Shown here piece after piece: positions 13,357 to 22,149 of a DNA stretch of 22,149 nucleotides. Location of the stretch: assembly GCA_011049795.1 (NCBI GenBank), contig DRHD01000011.1, positions 1 through 22,149 of the forward strand, read 5' to 3'. The position numbers were made by a program, and so were the translations under genes. The stretch comes from Porticoccus sp. GTDB taxonomy: Bacteria; Pseudomonadota; Gammaproteobacteria; Pseudomonadales; Porticoccaceae. Each line of letters begins with the position of its first letter. Within the stretch, counting starts at the first letter, position 1. The notes under the pieces are model-generated. The model saw only the letters and a program-made list of their open reading frames with translations, was not told the origin of the DNA and ran no database searches.

Positions 13357-14592
13357 TCAGGTTCTCCTTAATTTAATGGAAAGAGTGTGGAAAGAAGAAG
13401 CTGCGAGAAGAAGGAAAATGCCTAAAAGTTTCGTTTTATGGCGTGTCGCGGTACCAATATTAGTAACACCAATAGCAAAAATAAACGTCAATGCCCCGAA
13501 TATGAACAGCATCGCCAAACACTCTTCACGACGCTTTATCGTCCCCCACCCTTTATAGACGCGCCATGCCAAGAACATATAAAGCACGGATGAAACCACA
13601 CCTAAAAGATGGCGTGGACTTCTAATATCCCAAGGGAAAGGAGAAAAATGAAAATACACGATACGAGCAGGAATCAGCCACGGCTGTGTGTAAGGGTTGC
13701 CTTGAGCAATAAAAGCTGGATAAGCAGAACCACCTGTTGCAGGCCTGACGAATCGAGATTCAATCGCACTGCCTATACCGCTCTCTTCATCACCCCCTAC
13801 TTCAATCCCTTTGCCTAGGGAAACCCCACCACCAAAGCCAATCATTCCTAAGGAAAAAACCAGCATCGCCGACGATAGTAAAATCTTAACCGTAGAGTGA
13901 AAAGAAACCTTCGTAGTATCTGTTTTGAACACTACCTTATACAAAAAGAACGCAAGGTAACCGGCCACGCCGATGAAAGCGCCAATCCAGCCTGGATGGA
14001 AAAGCACTGCTGTACCAAAAAACAAGCACCCCCACAGCAGCCCCAAAATACTTTGCCCACCAACCCACTTGAGGAAAAAATACAGTCCAAGAATGAAAAA
14101 CATAATGGCAACTTCTTCTCGCATTGCCAAAATCGAGTTAAAAGCTGCAAAGGGATAAAGAGCGATAATAAAAGCGACAATCGTAGCCGTACGTTTGCCC
14201 CATAAATCTTTCGCTATTAACGCCGTAGTGGCAACGACAACAAAGCCAAACAAAAAACTCATGACAGGCAGGATATGATGAGAGGTACCCACAAGCTTCA
14301 TTATCATGGCCCCTAGCCATGAATAGAATAGCGAGTTGAACATCACATTGAGCGACAACAAATCAGGCCAACTCAACTGTGACCACTCAAATGCCATGCG
14401 CGTAAAACGTAAAGCATCTGTATCGGCGCCAGGAGGACTGAATATATTTAAATAATCGAGTGCGAAAAGGAAGCTTCTAATAATATAAGCGGCGATTAAT
14501 GGCCACAATAGCCAACGGTGTAGAACAGAAACGCCAATGCAGTAAACCGCAGCCAGCACAAAAATGATGAAAACATAAAAATCAGCTGCCAT
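13357..14592 (-). CDS. Multispanning membrane protein, probable Wzy-type repeat-unit polymerase
   Basis: About 411 residues starting at ATG 14592; an in-frame TTG at 14601 would add three. Roughly ten hydrophobic segments are visible, with a large polar loop in the C-terminal third (about residues 270-320, carrying V-G-G-D-E-E-S-G). It is the only integral membrane protein of this type in the operon and sits among glycosyltransferases, the usual place of the polymerase that links repeat units at the periplasmic face. Wzy proteins diverge strongly, so the call rests on topology and context. A GT-C type transferase is the alternative. Confidence 0.62.
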   Translation of the reverse strand: MAADFYVFIIFVLAAVYCIGVSVLHRWLLWPLIAAYIIRSFLFALDYLNIFSPPGADTDALRFTRMAFEWSQLSWPDLLSLNVMFNSLFYSWLGAMIMKLVGTSHHILPVMSFLFGFVVVATTALIAKDLWGKRTATIVAFIIALYPFAAFNSILAMREEVAIMFFILGLYFFLKWVGGQSILGLLWGCLFFGTAVLFHPGWIGAFIGVAGYLAFFLYKVVFKTDTTKVSFHSTVKILLSSAMLVFSLGMIGFGGGVSLGKGIEVGGDEESGIGSAIESRFVRPATGGSAYPAFIAQGNPYTQPWLIPARIVYFHFSPFPWDIRSPRHLLGVVSSVLYMFLAWRVYKGWGTIKRREECLAMLFIFGALTFIFAIGVTNIGTATRHKTKLLGIFLLLAASSFHTLSIKLRRT

Positions 14593-14607
14593 TTTTACCA
14601 ACCATAA

Positions 14608-15669
14608 TTAGAGGCTACGATAAACATCTAAATGTTTGTCGACGGAAGTTGTAATTGAATAAACCCATGAGTTTTTCATAGCATTTTCATGAAATTGCAA
14701 ACGCAAAGCGTAGTCATTGACCAGCTTTTCCAACGCAGATGAATACTCCTCCAGGTCTACCTCAACCACGATGCCATTGCCAACGCTGGTGACTATTTCA
14801 GAGCAACCTCCAACATTCGTCACTAAGACGGGCAGTCCTGCAAGCGTAGCTTCAATTTGCGCAATGGGCAGCCCCTCCCATGCAGACGACATGACGAAAA
14901 CATCACTCTCATTTAACAGCGATTTAACATCAATAACATTGCCCAGAAAGCGAACCTTCGACGAAATACCAAGGCTTTCTGCTAACGCTTTAAGCTCTGA
15001 TAAAAAGGCACCCTCCCCGGCAATCATGACTATAAAATCGTGCCCTTTTACGCGAGCCGCCGCCTCAAGCAATAAGCGTATGTTTTTCTGCTCAGAAAGA
15101 CGTCCAACAAACACTAGCTTTACCGGATCAGTTTCCAGGTAGTGCTCTTTTTTAATGATTCGGGACTCATCTACGCCGTTATCAATATGGTGAACAGTGC
15201 CCTTTGTCACACTCTCCAGCAATCGCTTACAGGCATCGCATATACCGATGTATGCATCTGTTCTAAGATCAAGCAGTTTATAAATATGTTTATTTGCTCT
15301 TAACCGAATATTGTGATGCGTATAAACCCTTTTAACACCAGTCAAAAACAAGGCAAAAACGGCACCATAGTATAAGTGCGAATGAACAACATCTGGTTTA
15401 AAGTTCTTAACAAATTTACGTAGTGCAAGAGCTCCTTTTAATGGATTTTTTCTTGCTTTCTGACCAATAAAATCGAATTCAATATTATGTTGTTGAAGCT
15501 GGTTCAAAAAAGAGGTTTCAAAAGATAAGTCTCTACCTGCCTCGGATGCACGATCTAGAAAGACAATAAATACCTGATGCCCACGTTTTGCCATCTCGAT
15601 TGAGAGATCCCTGGCATATACTTCAGCCCCTCCAGCAGCAGCTGAAGATATAATATGTAAAATTCTCAT
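14608..15669 (-). CDS. Glycosyltransferase family 4
   Basis: A 353-residue GT-B enzyme. The N-terminal donor-loop region reads S-S-A-A-A-G-G-A-E-V-Y-A-R; the C-terminal domain has L-V-F-V-G-R-L-S-E-Q-K-N and the E-x7-E segment W-E-G-L-P-I-A-Q-I-E-A-T-L-A-G. D-V-V-H-S-H-L-Y-Y is the usual loop before the acceptor site. It is a cytosolic enzyme acting on the growing lipid-linked repeat unit. It ends 15 bp before the polymerase start. Sugar specificity unknown. Confidence 0.88.
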   Translation of the reverse strand: MRILHIISSAAAGGAEVYARDLSIEMAKRGHQVFIVFLDRASEAGRDLSFETSFLNQLQQHNIEFDFIGQKARKNPLKGALALRKFVKNFKPDVVHSHLYYGAVFALFLTGVKRVYTHHNIRLRANKHIYKLLDLRTDAYIGICDACKRLLESVTKGTVHHIDNGVDESRIIKKEHYLETDPVKLVFVGRLSEQKNIRLLLEAAARVKGHDFIVMIAGEGAFLSELKALAESLGISSKVRFLGNVIDVKSLLNESDVFVMSSAWEGLPIAQIEATLAGLPVLVTNVGGCSEIVTSVGNGIVVEVDLEEYSSALEKLVNDYALRLQFHENAMKNSWVYSITTSVDKHLDVYRSL

Positions 15670-15762
15670 ACATCTGCCTTGATCATCAATTTATTAAGCG
15701 GCTTGATTTAATGGATTTCTTAACTATTACTGTATTCAGATAGACGTTTTACTATTATTTTC

Positions 15763-16974
15763 TTAATGCATACCTAGGAGGTGCTGCCACTGCTTAGTAA
15801 CGCTCTTTATATCGAAACTTTCGGCACGAATTTTCGCGCTTTCAGACATCTTTTCACGCAATTCTTTATTCGTTAACACTTCAATAATTGCGGCCGCCAA
15901 ACGCCCTTCATTCTCATTGATATCATTACCATCAAAATTTAGCTTCTCATCAAAAGGGGGTACCAATATCCCGCAGGCGTGAATCTCATTTTTAGACGCT
16001 TTTTGTGTAAAATCACTCGTAGGAGCAATAATTTCTCTGGGTCCTACGTCACAATCTGCGGCAACCACGGGTGTACCGCAGGCAATTGCCTCACCCAATG
16101 CATTTCCAAACCCTTCAATAAGCGATGGAAAAGCAAATACTGAAGCTGCTCGTATATATTTATAAGGGTTTGAACGATATCCCAGAAAGTGGATATGCGC
16201 TTCTAGCCCCATTGACTTAGCAAGCGCTTTAAGGTCATTTTCCAACTCGCCTCTACCTAAAATAACCAGGCGCGCATCAGGCTGGCTCTCTTTTATTTCC
16301 TTGAATGCTTTTATGAGATGCCAATGCCCTTTATCGTATGTCATGCGGCCAACGGTGATAACGACGGGATAATTAAAAATTTCCGACACGTCGTCTTCTA
16401 GTTCATCACACGATAACGTTTGAATTTCCTGCGTATCAAAATAAGGGTAAATAACATCTATCTTTGCCTCTTCAACGCCATAATAATTGATCAAGTCGTG
16501 TTTAACACCTTCACAAATCGCCACGACCTTATCTGCTCTATTATATAAAAACTTTATATACAGCTTTTGGAATATTCTTTTTAATAAAAATGGTGACTTG
16601 CGTAAATATGTTCTTACCGAAACCACACACAACTCGCCATTTTTAGATAAAATATTGGAAATATTCGGATGACCTATCAAACTAATACAGGCCATTGGGT
16701 TAGTTTCTTTTTTAATTTTCTTTATGCTAAAAGCTGCTTTTATAATGCTACTCACTTTTCCAAAAGCGCCTTTATTATCTCCCAGCTCTAAATCTACCAA
16801 CTTCCCAGCGTAATTATAATCTATTTTTGACGCATCAAAAGTGACTACATGCACATTCATGAAGTCCGCAAAAAAACATGACAAGCGAGCGGCTACGTTC
16901 TCGGCCCCACCACTGTATGTTTTAGGCGTAATAATCATTAAACCTTTATTTTCTGTCATAAACAGTTTACTCAT
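15763..16974 (-). CDS. Glycosyltransferase family 4
   Basis: A GT-B glycosyltransferase of about 403 residues from ATG 16974; TTG 16995 and later ATGs (16959, and 16938 with AAAGG nearby) are other possible starts. It contains S-G-G-A-E-N-V-A-A-R, V-I-T-V-G-R-M-T-Y-D-K-G and E-G-F-G-N-A-L-G-E-A-I-A-C-G-T-P-V-V (the E-x7-E region), as in GalNAc- and Gal-transferring family 4 enzymes such as PglH/PglJ. The gene is AT-rich. It is separated by about 90 bp from each neighbour, where small spacers replace the tight coupling seen further down the operon. Confidence 0.86.
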   Translation of the reverse strand: MSKLFMTENKGLMIITPKTYSGGAENVAARLSCFFADFMNVHVVTFDASKIDYNYAGKLVDLELGDNKGAFGKVSSIIKAAFSIKKIKKETNPMACISLIGHPNISNILSKNGELCVVSVRTYLRKSPFLLKRIFQKLYIKFLYNRADKVVAICEGVKHDLINYYGVEEAKIDVIYPYFDTQEIQTLSCDELEDDVSEIFNYPVVITVGRMTYDKGHWHLIKAFKEIKESQPDARLVILGRGELENDLKALAKSMGLEAHIHFLGYRSNPYKYIRAASVFAFPSLIEGFGNALGEAIACGTPVVAADCDVGPREIIAPTSDFTQKASKNEIHACGILVPPFDEKLNFDGNDINENEGRLAAAIIEVLTNKELREKMSESAKIRAESFDIKSVTKQWQHLLGMH

Positions 16975-17089
16975 AATTACAAAGAGTGGAAGCAACTAGC
17001 CATACCATGAGCAGAACATTAACCCAAACATTCTTATGGTTTAAAATACAAAAACCGATTGCTAATATTTTATATTAATGGCTTTCAGC

Positions 17090-18109
17090 TCACTTCCTAA
17101 CAGACCACTTACTTGATGAGCCATGAAGGCCTAATAGAAACTTATTTAACTGCTTAAAGATGGAGTTCATATTACTCAGCTTTGCCATCGTTCGAGCAAT
17201 AACACTAGTAACATTCACAGATTCTTGGATTGCTAAGTTTGATAAGTATAAGGCACGATCGATATCTTGATTAAAAAGGCACTCTAGCGATTTTTTTGCA
17301 ATGAAAACGGATGTTGGCTTACTTTTATCCCTAAACATACCCCCATATCGACCATATTTCTCCACAAAATCACTACCCATCGTTTCTCTATTGTAGTGGC
17401 ATTGGATGGCGAAATTTGAAAATGCTTTTTGCAGTATTAACTTATCGATATCGGTGGAAACGCCATCACTATAGAAAGCTCGGCGCTCATATAGAAGCTC
17501 ATCGACAACGGCCATATCGCAGTATGCTGCCATTCTTATCCACAAATCGCGGTCTTGCGCAAATTTGAAAAAGTCGCGATAGCCCCCGACTTTTTGATAT
17601 AGCTCACGGCGGTACATGACATCGCCATGACTAAAGGGGTTGCCTATTTTTAACAAACTTTCTAATGTTGCTCTTTCTTTAGGCATTTTAGATGTTGATT
17701 CGTAGCCATCATTGGGACCACCAAATACAATATTTTTATGTTTACAACCCACTACACCTAGGGAGGAATCAGCGTCTAACAGCTTAACCTGCGCACTTAT
17801 TCGCTCAGGGAACGAAACGTCACCCGCACCTTGAATTGCGATATATTCGGAATCCGCGCTGTCAATAGCACGCCTGATGGCGCCAACGAAGCCAGTGTTT
17901 TCTTGATGAATAACCGTCAACTTAGGGTCATTATAACTATCTAATATTTCTTTTACTCGAGGATCTTTGCTCCCATCATTGACAATCGTAACTTTATAAT
18001 CATTAAATGTTTGATTCAAAAGAGAATCTAAGGTATCTCTAATGTAGTCTGCACGGTTGTACCATGCACAAACAATCAATACTTTTGTTTTTTCTACTTT
18101 CAGAGACAT
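17090..18109 (-). CDS. Glycosyltransferase family 2
   Basis: A 339-residue GT-A enzyme: V-L-I-V-C-A-W-Y-N-R-A (N-terminal strand), L-N-Q-T-F, V-T-I-V-N-D-G-S-K-D and N-T-G-F-V-G-A-I-R-R-A are the standard GT2 motifs. The usual D-x-D site is read as Q-G-A-G-D here (about residues 114-118). R-D-L-W-I-R-M-A follows at the acceptor side. GAGGG lies just before the ATG. The last 70 residues are not recognised. It transfers one sugar of the repeat unit; specificity unknown. Confidence 0.87.
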   Translation of the reverse strand: MSLKVEKTKVLIVCAWYNRADYIRDTLDSLLNQTFNDYKVTIVNDGSKDPRVKEILDSYNDPKLTVIHQENTGFVGAIRRAIDSADSEYIAIQGAGDVSFPERISAQVKLLDADSSLGVVGCKHKNIVFGGPNDGYESTSKMPKERATLESLLKIGNPFSHGDVMYRRELYQKVGGYRDFFKFAQDRDLWIRMAAYCDMAVVDELLYERRAFYSDGVSTDIDKLILQKAFSNFAIQCHYNRETMGSDFVEKYGRYGGMFRDKSKPTSVFIAKKSLECLFNQDIDRALYLSNLAIQESVNVTSVIARTMAKLSNMNSIFKQLNKFLLGLHGSSSKWSVRK

Positions 18110-18272
18110 AGACCCTCTACCTTATTAGCAAAAATTTTAAAAATATCGCTCAAGAACAGAGCGCATTAATAATGCAAAATCAATTTTCCCGCTCAATACC
18201 ACCAACAAATTTTGACCTAAACAAAAAGCACCATATTACTAATCGCAATACGCTTATTTCATATATTCACAA

Positions 18273-19235
18273 TTAATATACTTGGTCGGCCGGAAAGAAG
18301 TCACCATTTGGAGTTACATAAATGACTTCTACGTCCATTCGATAACCTGTTTCTGAAAACACTTTTTCACTAATTTCATCAATTAATGCCAATACGTCTT
18401 TTGCCATCCCTTGGCCATTGTGAACGATAAAATTAGCATGCATGGGTGATACAAAAACATCACCAATGCTATATCCTTTAAACCCTAGCTTTTCAATAAT
18501 GGTTCCGGGGGCACCCACTTCAGAATACATCGCTGGATTGCTTTTAAATACCGAACCGCAATTAGGTAATTTACGGGGAAACTTGCTACTACGTTCCGCC
18601 AGTATAGCGAGCATTTCCTGACGAATTTGTGTTGCTTGCCCGTCATTAAACGCGAGCGTGACGGAGGTAATTACTTCATTATTTGTTTGATAAACCGAGC
18701 TGCGATAAGCAAAGTTACATTCACTTCTAGTGCGGTGCACAACGTTTCCTGTGACATCGACACTTTCAACGCTTTCCACATGACTACCAATGCCTTTTCG
18801 CTGGCTGCCACCGTTCATACACACTAGCCCGCCTAGTGTGCCGGGAATACCGCAAATATGCTCTCCCCCCGTCAAGCCCGATAACATCAACTGCCGCGCT
18901 AAGCTGGGTACCCATACGCCAGCCTGTGCATGGACAATATTTTTATCGATACTGACGTGTGAAAGGCGCTTACCTAACTGAATGCAAGGAGCGCGAAGGC
19001 CTTCATCAGAAAATAGCAAATTACTGGTGGAGCCAATAGTGAGGTGGTGGACATCATGATGGTAGAACCAGCGGCGCAGATCCGCTAGTTGTTGTGATGT
19101 CGATGGACGTATTATTGTGTCCGCCGTACCACCAATTTTCCACTGACTAATACTCGCCAACGGCACATTGTGTTCTATGCCGCCAGGGCATAGGCCCTCA
19201 AGCTCCCTAAGCGATTGCTGTGTCAGTCTACCCAT
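18273..19235 (-). CDS. murB: MurB paralogue (UDP-N-acetylenolpyruvoylglucosamine reductase)
   Basis: A 320-residue FAD enzyme that reduces UDP-GlcNAc-enolpyruvate to UDP-MurNAc with NADPH. The start at 19235 is chosen over an upstream ATG (19343), which would lie deep inside the murA-like gene. FAD-binding G-S-T-S-N-L-L (68-74) and G-I-P-G-T-L-G-G (129-136), Y-R-S-S (177-180), catalytic Ser228 in N-C-G-S-V-F-K and Glu303 in D-V-E-V are present, so it looks active. It overlaps the murA-like gene by 13 bases. Its place within a polysaccharide operon suggests a second copy serving the polymer, though without the genome one cannot exclude that it is the only murB. Confidence 0.85.
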   Translation of the reverse strand: MGRLTQQSLRELEGLCPGGIEHNVPLASISQWKIGGTADTIIRPSTSQQLADLRRWFYHHDVHHLTIGSTSNLLFSDEGLRAPCIQLGKRLSHVSIDKNIVHAQAGVWVPSLARQLMLSGLTGGEHICGIPGTLGGLVCMNGGSQRKGIGSHVESVESVDVTGNVVHRTRSECNFAYRSSVYQTNNEVITSVTLAFNDGQATQIRQEMLAILAERSSKFPRKLPNCGSVFKSNPAMYSEVGAPGTIIEKLGFKGYSIGDVFVSPMHANFIVHNGQGMAKDVLALIDEISEKVFSETGYRMDVEVIYVTPNGDFFPADQVY

Positions 19236-20476
19236 CGGGCACTCACACCTAAAGATTCCAATTTCTGAGCAAAATTGACGTAACCACGCTCGATTTGCCA
19301 AGCATCGGTGATAATCGTCTCGCCTTCTGCTATCAAGCCGCAAAGTGCCAGCGCTGCACCCGCACGTAAATCGAGTGCTTTTACTTCAGCGCCATGTAAC
19401 TGCCCACCTGAACCATGGATAACCAGCATGTCACCACGCACTTCATGCTTAACACCCATTTTTGCCATTTGCTCTGCGTAGGCATAGCGGCCAGGGAAGC
19501 GAAGATCCACGATGCGTGACTCGCCTTGGGCTTTAGCGCCCCAAGCGGCAAGGATAGGCTGCACATCAGAGTTAATACCGGGATGGGGGCCAGTGCTAAT
19601 CTCAATCGGGTAACATTTTCCACCACGCACAATAAGTGAGTTGTCACCCTTGTAAAGTTGTGCACCGGCAGCCCGCAAGTGAGCTAATACAACTTCTAAA
19701 TCCTGGTGCGGGAAATTGTGTATTTCAATATCGCCACCGCTAATTACCGCGCCCGCTAACCACGTCACCGCTTCCATATTGTCCGGAATGACGCTGTGCT
19801 CAGCACCGTGTAGCGCTTCCACACCGGTGATTTCGATATGCTCTTGGCCAAACACCTTGATCTTGGCACCCATTTTTTGCAGTAGCGCAATAAGGTCAAG
19901 GATTTCAGGCCGGATATGTGGGTTCCAAATTCGCGTTGTTCCACGCGCTAAGGTGCCACATAAAATAGCGTTTTCAGTCGCGCCAGTTGAGCGCATAGGA
20001 AGGTAAATATCAGCACCTACCAGGCCACCTTTTGCTTCAGCGCAGAGGTAGTCACCCTCTTCCCATACACGAGCACCTAATCGCTCTAAAAGCATAACGT
20101 GCAGGTCGTACTTGCGTTCGCCTAGTTTACATCCCCCAGGCAGCGGCACTGATCCAACACCCAAACGTGTAGTGAGAGCACCTAAAATCAGCAGCGTGTT
20201 GCGGATAGAGCGGCCTTCCCAGGAAAGGGTACTCTTAATTTCCGCAGCCTCTGTAATAGTAATACTCTCTTCACCGTTCAACGTACACTGCTTACCCAAA
20301 TGATTAAGCATATCGACATGAACTTGCGCATCTAACAATGGTGCTGGGTAATTCGTTAACGTAATTTCATCAGAGGACAACAAGCTCGCAGCTAACAACC
20401 GCAACGCTGAATTTTTTGCACCTGAAAGTTTAACTGAACCGTTTAATTTTCCAGGATGTACGCTCAATTTACTCAT
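19223..20476 (-). CDS. murA: MurA paralogue (UDP-N-acetylglucosamine 1-carboxyvinyltransferase)
   Basis: A 417-residue protein of normal MurA length. The enzyme moves the enolpyruvyl group of PEP to O3 of UDP-GlcNAc. Key residues are in place: Lys21-Asn22 (G-A-K-N-S), the catalytic, fosfomycin-sensitive Cys116 (L-P-G-G-C-K), Asp304 (I-N-S-D-V-Q-P), D-L-R-A-G-A and E-R-G-Y near the C-terminus. It overlaps murB and starts 3 bp after the acyltransferase gene, so it is co-transcribed with the polysaccharide genes. Together with MurB it would make UDP-MurNAc from UDP-GlcNAc, which TviB also uses. Confidence 0.88.
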   Translation of the reverse strand: MSKLSVHPGKLNGSVKLSGAKNSALRLLAASLLSSDEITLTNYPAPLLDAQVHVDMLNHLGKQCTLNGEESITITEAAEIKSTLSWEGRSIRNTLLILGALTTRLGVGSVPLPGGCKLGERKYDLHVMLLERLGARVWEEGDYLCAEAKGGLVGADIYLPMRSTGATENAILCGTLARGTTRIWNPHIRPEILDLIALLQKMGAKIKVFGQEHIEITGVEALHGAEHSVIPDNMEAVTWLAGAVISGGDIEIHNFPHQDLEVVLAHLRAAGAQLYKGDNSLIVRGGKCYPIEISTGPHPGINSDVQPILAAWGAKAQGESRIVDLRFPGRYAYAEQMAKMGVKHEVRGDMLVIHGSGGQLHGAEVKALDLRAGAALALCGLIAEGETIITDAWQIERGYVNFAQKLESLGVSARWVD

Positions 20477-20479
20477 AAA

Positions 20480-21520
20480 TCAACTTCTCCTAGCAAGTTT
20501 TTTAACCGCTGACAATTTCGGAATATTAAAGAGAATTCCATATGAGATTTTATTTAGATATTTTCCAACAACGAAACTAATAATAATAATAGCAAATGTC
20601 GCTACTACTCCTAGTGCAACACCCATGCCAGTATCTTTGAAAGAAGGGTCTAAAAAAAAGCTATAAGGTAAATCATAAAGATAGAACTGCGTAACCCTAT
20701 GTACAACATAGATATAAAGAGAACCTAATCCGGCTGCTGCTATAAATTTAGAAAACGAATAGAAGGACAACCAATGTGAAAAGAGCAGCACTGAGAAAAT
20801 ACCAAACAAACTTACCGAAAAGGTCACTAAAGGGTTCGACCTTAAAAAATCTAAATCATAGACAATATATGCTAAAAGAAGAGCAACAGGCAAAAATAAA
20901 AACCAGGCTTTATTTAAATCAACAACTAGTTTTCTCACTTGATGGAAGGATATTACACCCAAAAAGAAGAAAGGAATCAATCGAAGCACTCTGTTAAAAA
21001 ATTCTACATTTCTCCAATTGCCATCTATAGCAGCAAAATAATACCCTACAAGAAAGATACTTAAAACCAAGAAAACAGGCAGCTTCCTAAAAGTATAGAC
21101 AATTAAGAAAGCAAAGAATAGTGCGTATATAAACCATAGTGTTCTTACAGGACTATAGAACATTTGGGTAATATTAGAAAAATCAATTCCATCATTTCTC
21201 AACTGGACCGGAAGCGTTGTGAGAAAATAAGCAATTAAAGCCCACAAAACGTATAGATAAATAAAATTTGATACCTTAAAAAAAAATTGTGCTTTACTTG
21301 TTCTATCAGAAAATATTTTTCTAGCAAACAAACCCGCTACGAAAAAAAACAACGGCATTCGGACAAGTATTAATGCTTCACTAAGCAAGAATCTTTCGCC
21401 TACAACATGCCATAAGACTACTAAAGATATACTGATCCCTTTTGCAATATCAACCCATAACTCTCGCTTCTGGTTAATCGGCTCAAGATCAGCAACACTG
21501 CTTTTCCAAAAAGCATTCAT
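20480..21520 (-). CDS. Acyltransferase family 3 membrane protein
   Basis: A 346-residue integral membrane protein with about ten hydrophobic segments. The first one reads W-V-D-I-A-K-G-I-S-I-S-L-V-V-L-W-H, carrying the conserved His of acyltransferase-3 (OafA/NodX-like) proteins, followed by R-M-P-L-F-F-F-V-A-G-L-F. Such proteins O-acetylate (or otherwise acylate) polysaccharides at the membrane. The gene is AT-rich and lies 13 bp after the flippase and 3 bp before murA. The acyl group and target sugar are unknown. Confidence 0.82.
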   Translation of the reverse strand: MNAFWKSSVADLEPINQKRELWVDIAKGISISLVVLWHVVGERFLLSEALILVRMPLFFFVAGLFARKIFSDRTSKAQFFFKVSNFIYLYVLWALIAYFLTTLPVQLRNDGIDFSNITQMFYSPVRTLWFIYALFFAFLIVYTFRKLPVFLVLSIFLVGYYFAAIDGNWRNVEFFNRVLRLIPFFFLGVISFHQVRKLVVDLNKAWFLFLPVALLLAYIVYDLDFLRSNPLVTFSVSLFGIFSVLLFSHWLSFYSFSKFIAAAGLGSLYIYVVHRVTQFYLYDLPYSFFLDPSFKDTGMGVALGVVATFAIIIISFVVGKYLNKISYGILFNIPKLSAVKKLARRS

Positions 21521-21533
21521 TTGAAGTTTTCTC

Positions 21534-22149
21534 TTAATTTTTAGGAATAAATTTCAAAGCATAAATAGAACTTAAAAGATAATGCACTGACAGCATTATG
21601 GAATAAGTTAATATGGCCATCTCGGAATTAAGATCCATCAAATAAACAAAGCTAAAGCAGACAAAAACCAACCCAATTCGCTGTATATTTAGGAAAAGCA
21701 ATTGCTTCTGGCCTTCAAATATATAAAAAACATGTGCAACTGGTGTTTGCATAAATTGGAAAAATAAATAAATTGCTAAAATCTCTGAAAAAGTTCCTGC
21801 TAAACTCCACTCTTCTCCAAAGGCAAGTGTAAAAATCTCCTGACCAAAAACGAGCAACACTAATGTTGGAGGTACAGCAAAAATTGCCAATCGCTTAACA
21901 ACGGAAATCAGCATAACCCTTATCTTGTCAGGTTGTTTGCTACCTAAGTTAGCGGCCTCTGCATAAAAAGCTTTTGCCAATGTATTGCCAAATAATTTTA
22001 ACGGAAATCCTAATGCCATTAACGCTAGGCCAAGTTGCCCAGTGGTGTTTGAATCATACATAGCAGCAATAAAGAGCAATGGCGCTTGCCCTGCCAATAG
22101 CATTAAAAACTGCGATGGCACTCTGTATATCGGGAAACCTCTATGCGCC
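21534..22149 (-). CDS. Polysaccharide flippase (Wzx family), 5' part beyond the window
   Basis: The frame is open to the right edge; a GTG at 22119-22121 in it is not the real start, because the translation continues upstream with R-G-F-P-I-Y-R, typical of the middle of Wzx proteins. About 205 C-terminal residues with six hydrophobic segments are visible (for example L-A-G-Q-A-P-L-L-F-I-A-A-M-Y-D). It should move the undecaprenyl-linked repeat unit across the inner membrane, partnering the Wzy-like protein further on. Confidence 0.82.
   Translation of the reverse strand, partial: AHRGFPIYRVPSQFLMLLAGQAPLLFIAAMYDSNTTGQLGLALMALGFPLKLFGNTLAKAFYAEAANLGSKQPDKIRVMLISVVKRLAIFAVPPTLVLLVFGQEIFTLAFGEEWSLAGTFSEILAIYLFFQFMQTPVAHVFYIFEGQKQLLFLNIQRIGLVFVCFSFVYLMDLNSEMAILTYSIMLSVHYLLSSIYALKFIPKN

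Noticed and set aside
1..22149. Insertion sequences, CRISPR arrays, tRNA or rRNA genes
   Set aside because: No transposase frame, no terminal inverted repeats with target duplications, no regularly spaced repeats and no recognisable RNA gene were seen.

Overview
The window holds two linked loci on a gammaproteobacterial chromosome. The style (moderate GC, tight ATGA-coupled operons, GalE and TviB sequences of enterobacterial/marine type) would fit a halophile such as a Halomonas relative, but this is inference and no ribosomal or housekeeping marker is present to prove it.

Left part, about 1-7.2 kb: a lasso-peptide (RiPP) locus with an unusual layout. On the + strand lie the 3' end of an asparagine-synthetase-like lasso cyclase (C), two short precursor genes (A1, A2), a PqqD-like leader-binding protein (B1), a cysteine leader peptidase (B2) and, after a 0.6 kb AT-rich gap, a sulfotransferase-like gene. 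On the - strand is a tandemly duplicated module precursor > Rho-independent terminator > HPr-kinase-like protein: A4-terminator-K2, then A3-terminator-K1. All four precursors carry the leader pattern Y-x2-P-x-L-x3-G-x5-T and all four end in serine. Kinases of this family (PadeK, ThcoK) phosphorylate the C-terminal serine of lasso precursors. A1 and A2 fit a normal lasso with an 8-residue ring closed on Asp8 of the core. A3 fits a 9-residue ring but has a very long, Phe- and His-rich core. A4 has no Asp/Glu at the ring position at all and carries an Asn-Ala repeat. A1/A2 have duplicated promoters, leader hairpins and near-identical downstream hairpins; A3/A4 share a different conserved upstream element.

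Right part, about 7.4-22.1 kb, all on the - strand: a Wzx/Wzy-type exopolysaccharide or capsule operon. Read in transcription order it holds a flippase (cut by the window edge), an acyltransferase-3 protein, a MurA and a MurB paralogue, a family 2 glycosyltransferase, two family 4 glycosyltransferases, a probable polymerase, another family 4 glycosyltransferase, a short-form phosphoglycosyl transferase that starts the repeat unit on the lipid carrier, an HpcH/HpaI aldolase, a D-2-hydroxyacid dehydrogenase, GalE and TviB. The gene set predicts an acidic polymer (HexNAcA from TviB, possibly lactyl-ether sugars from MurA/MurB, possibly a hydroxy-acid decoration from the aldolase/dehydrogenase pair). 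Many junctions overlap by 1-13 bases, so the genes are probably translated together.

No rRNA, tRNA, CRISPR array or insertion sequence was seen. No lasso ABC exporter (D) lies in the window; it could be left of base 1.
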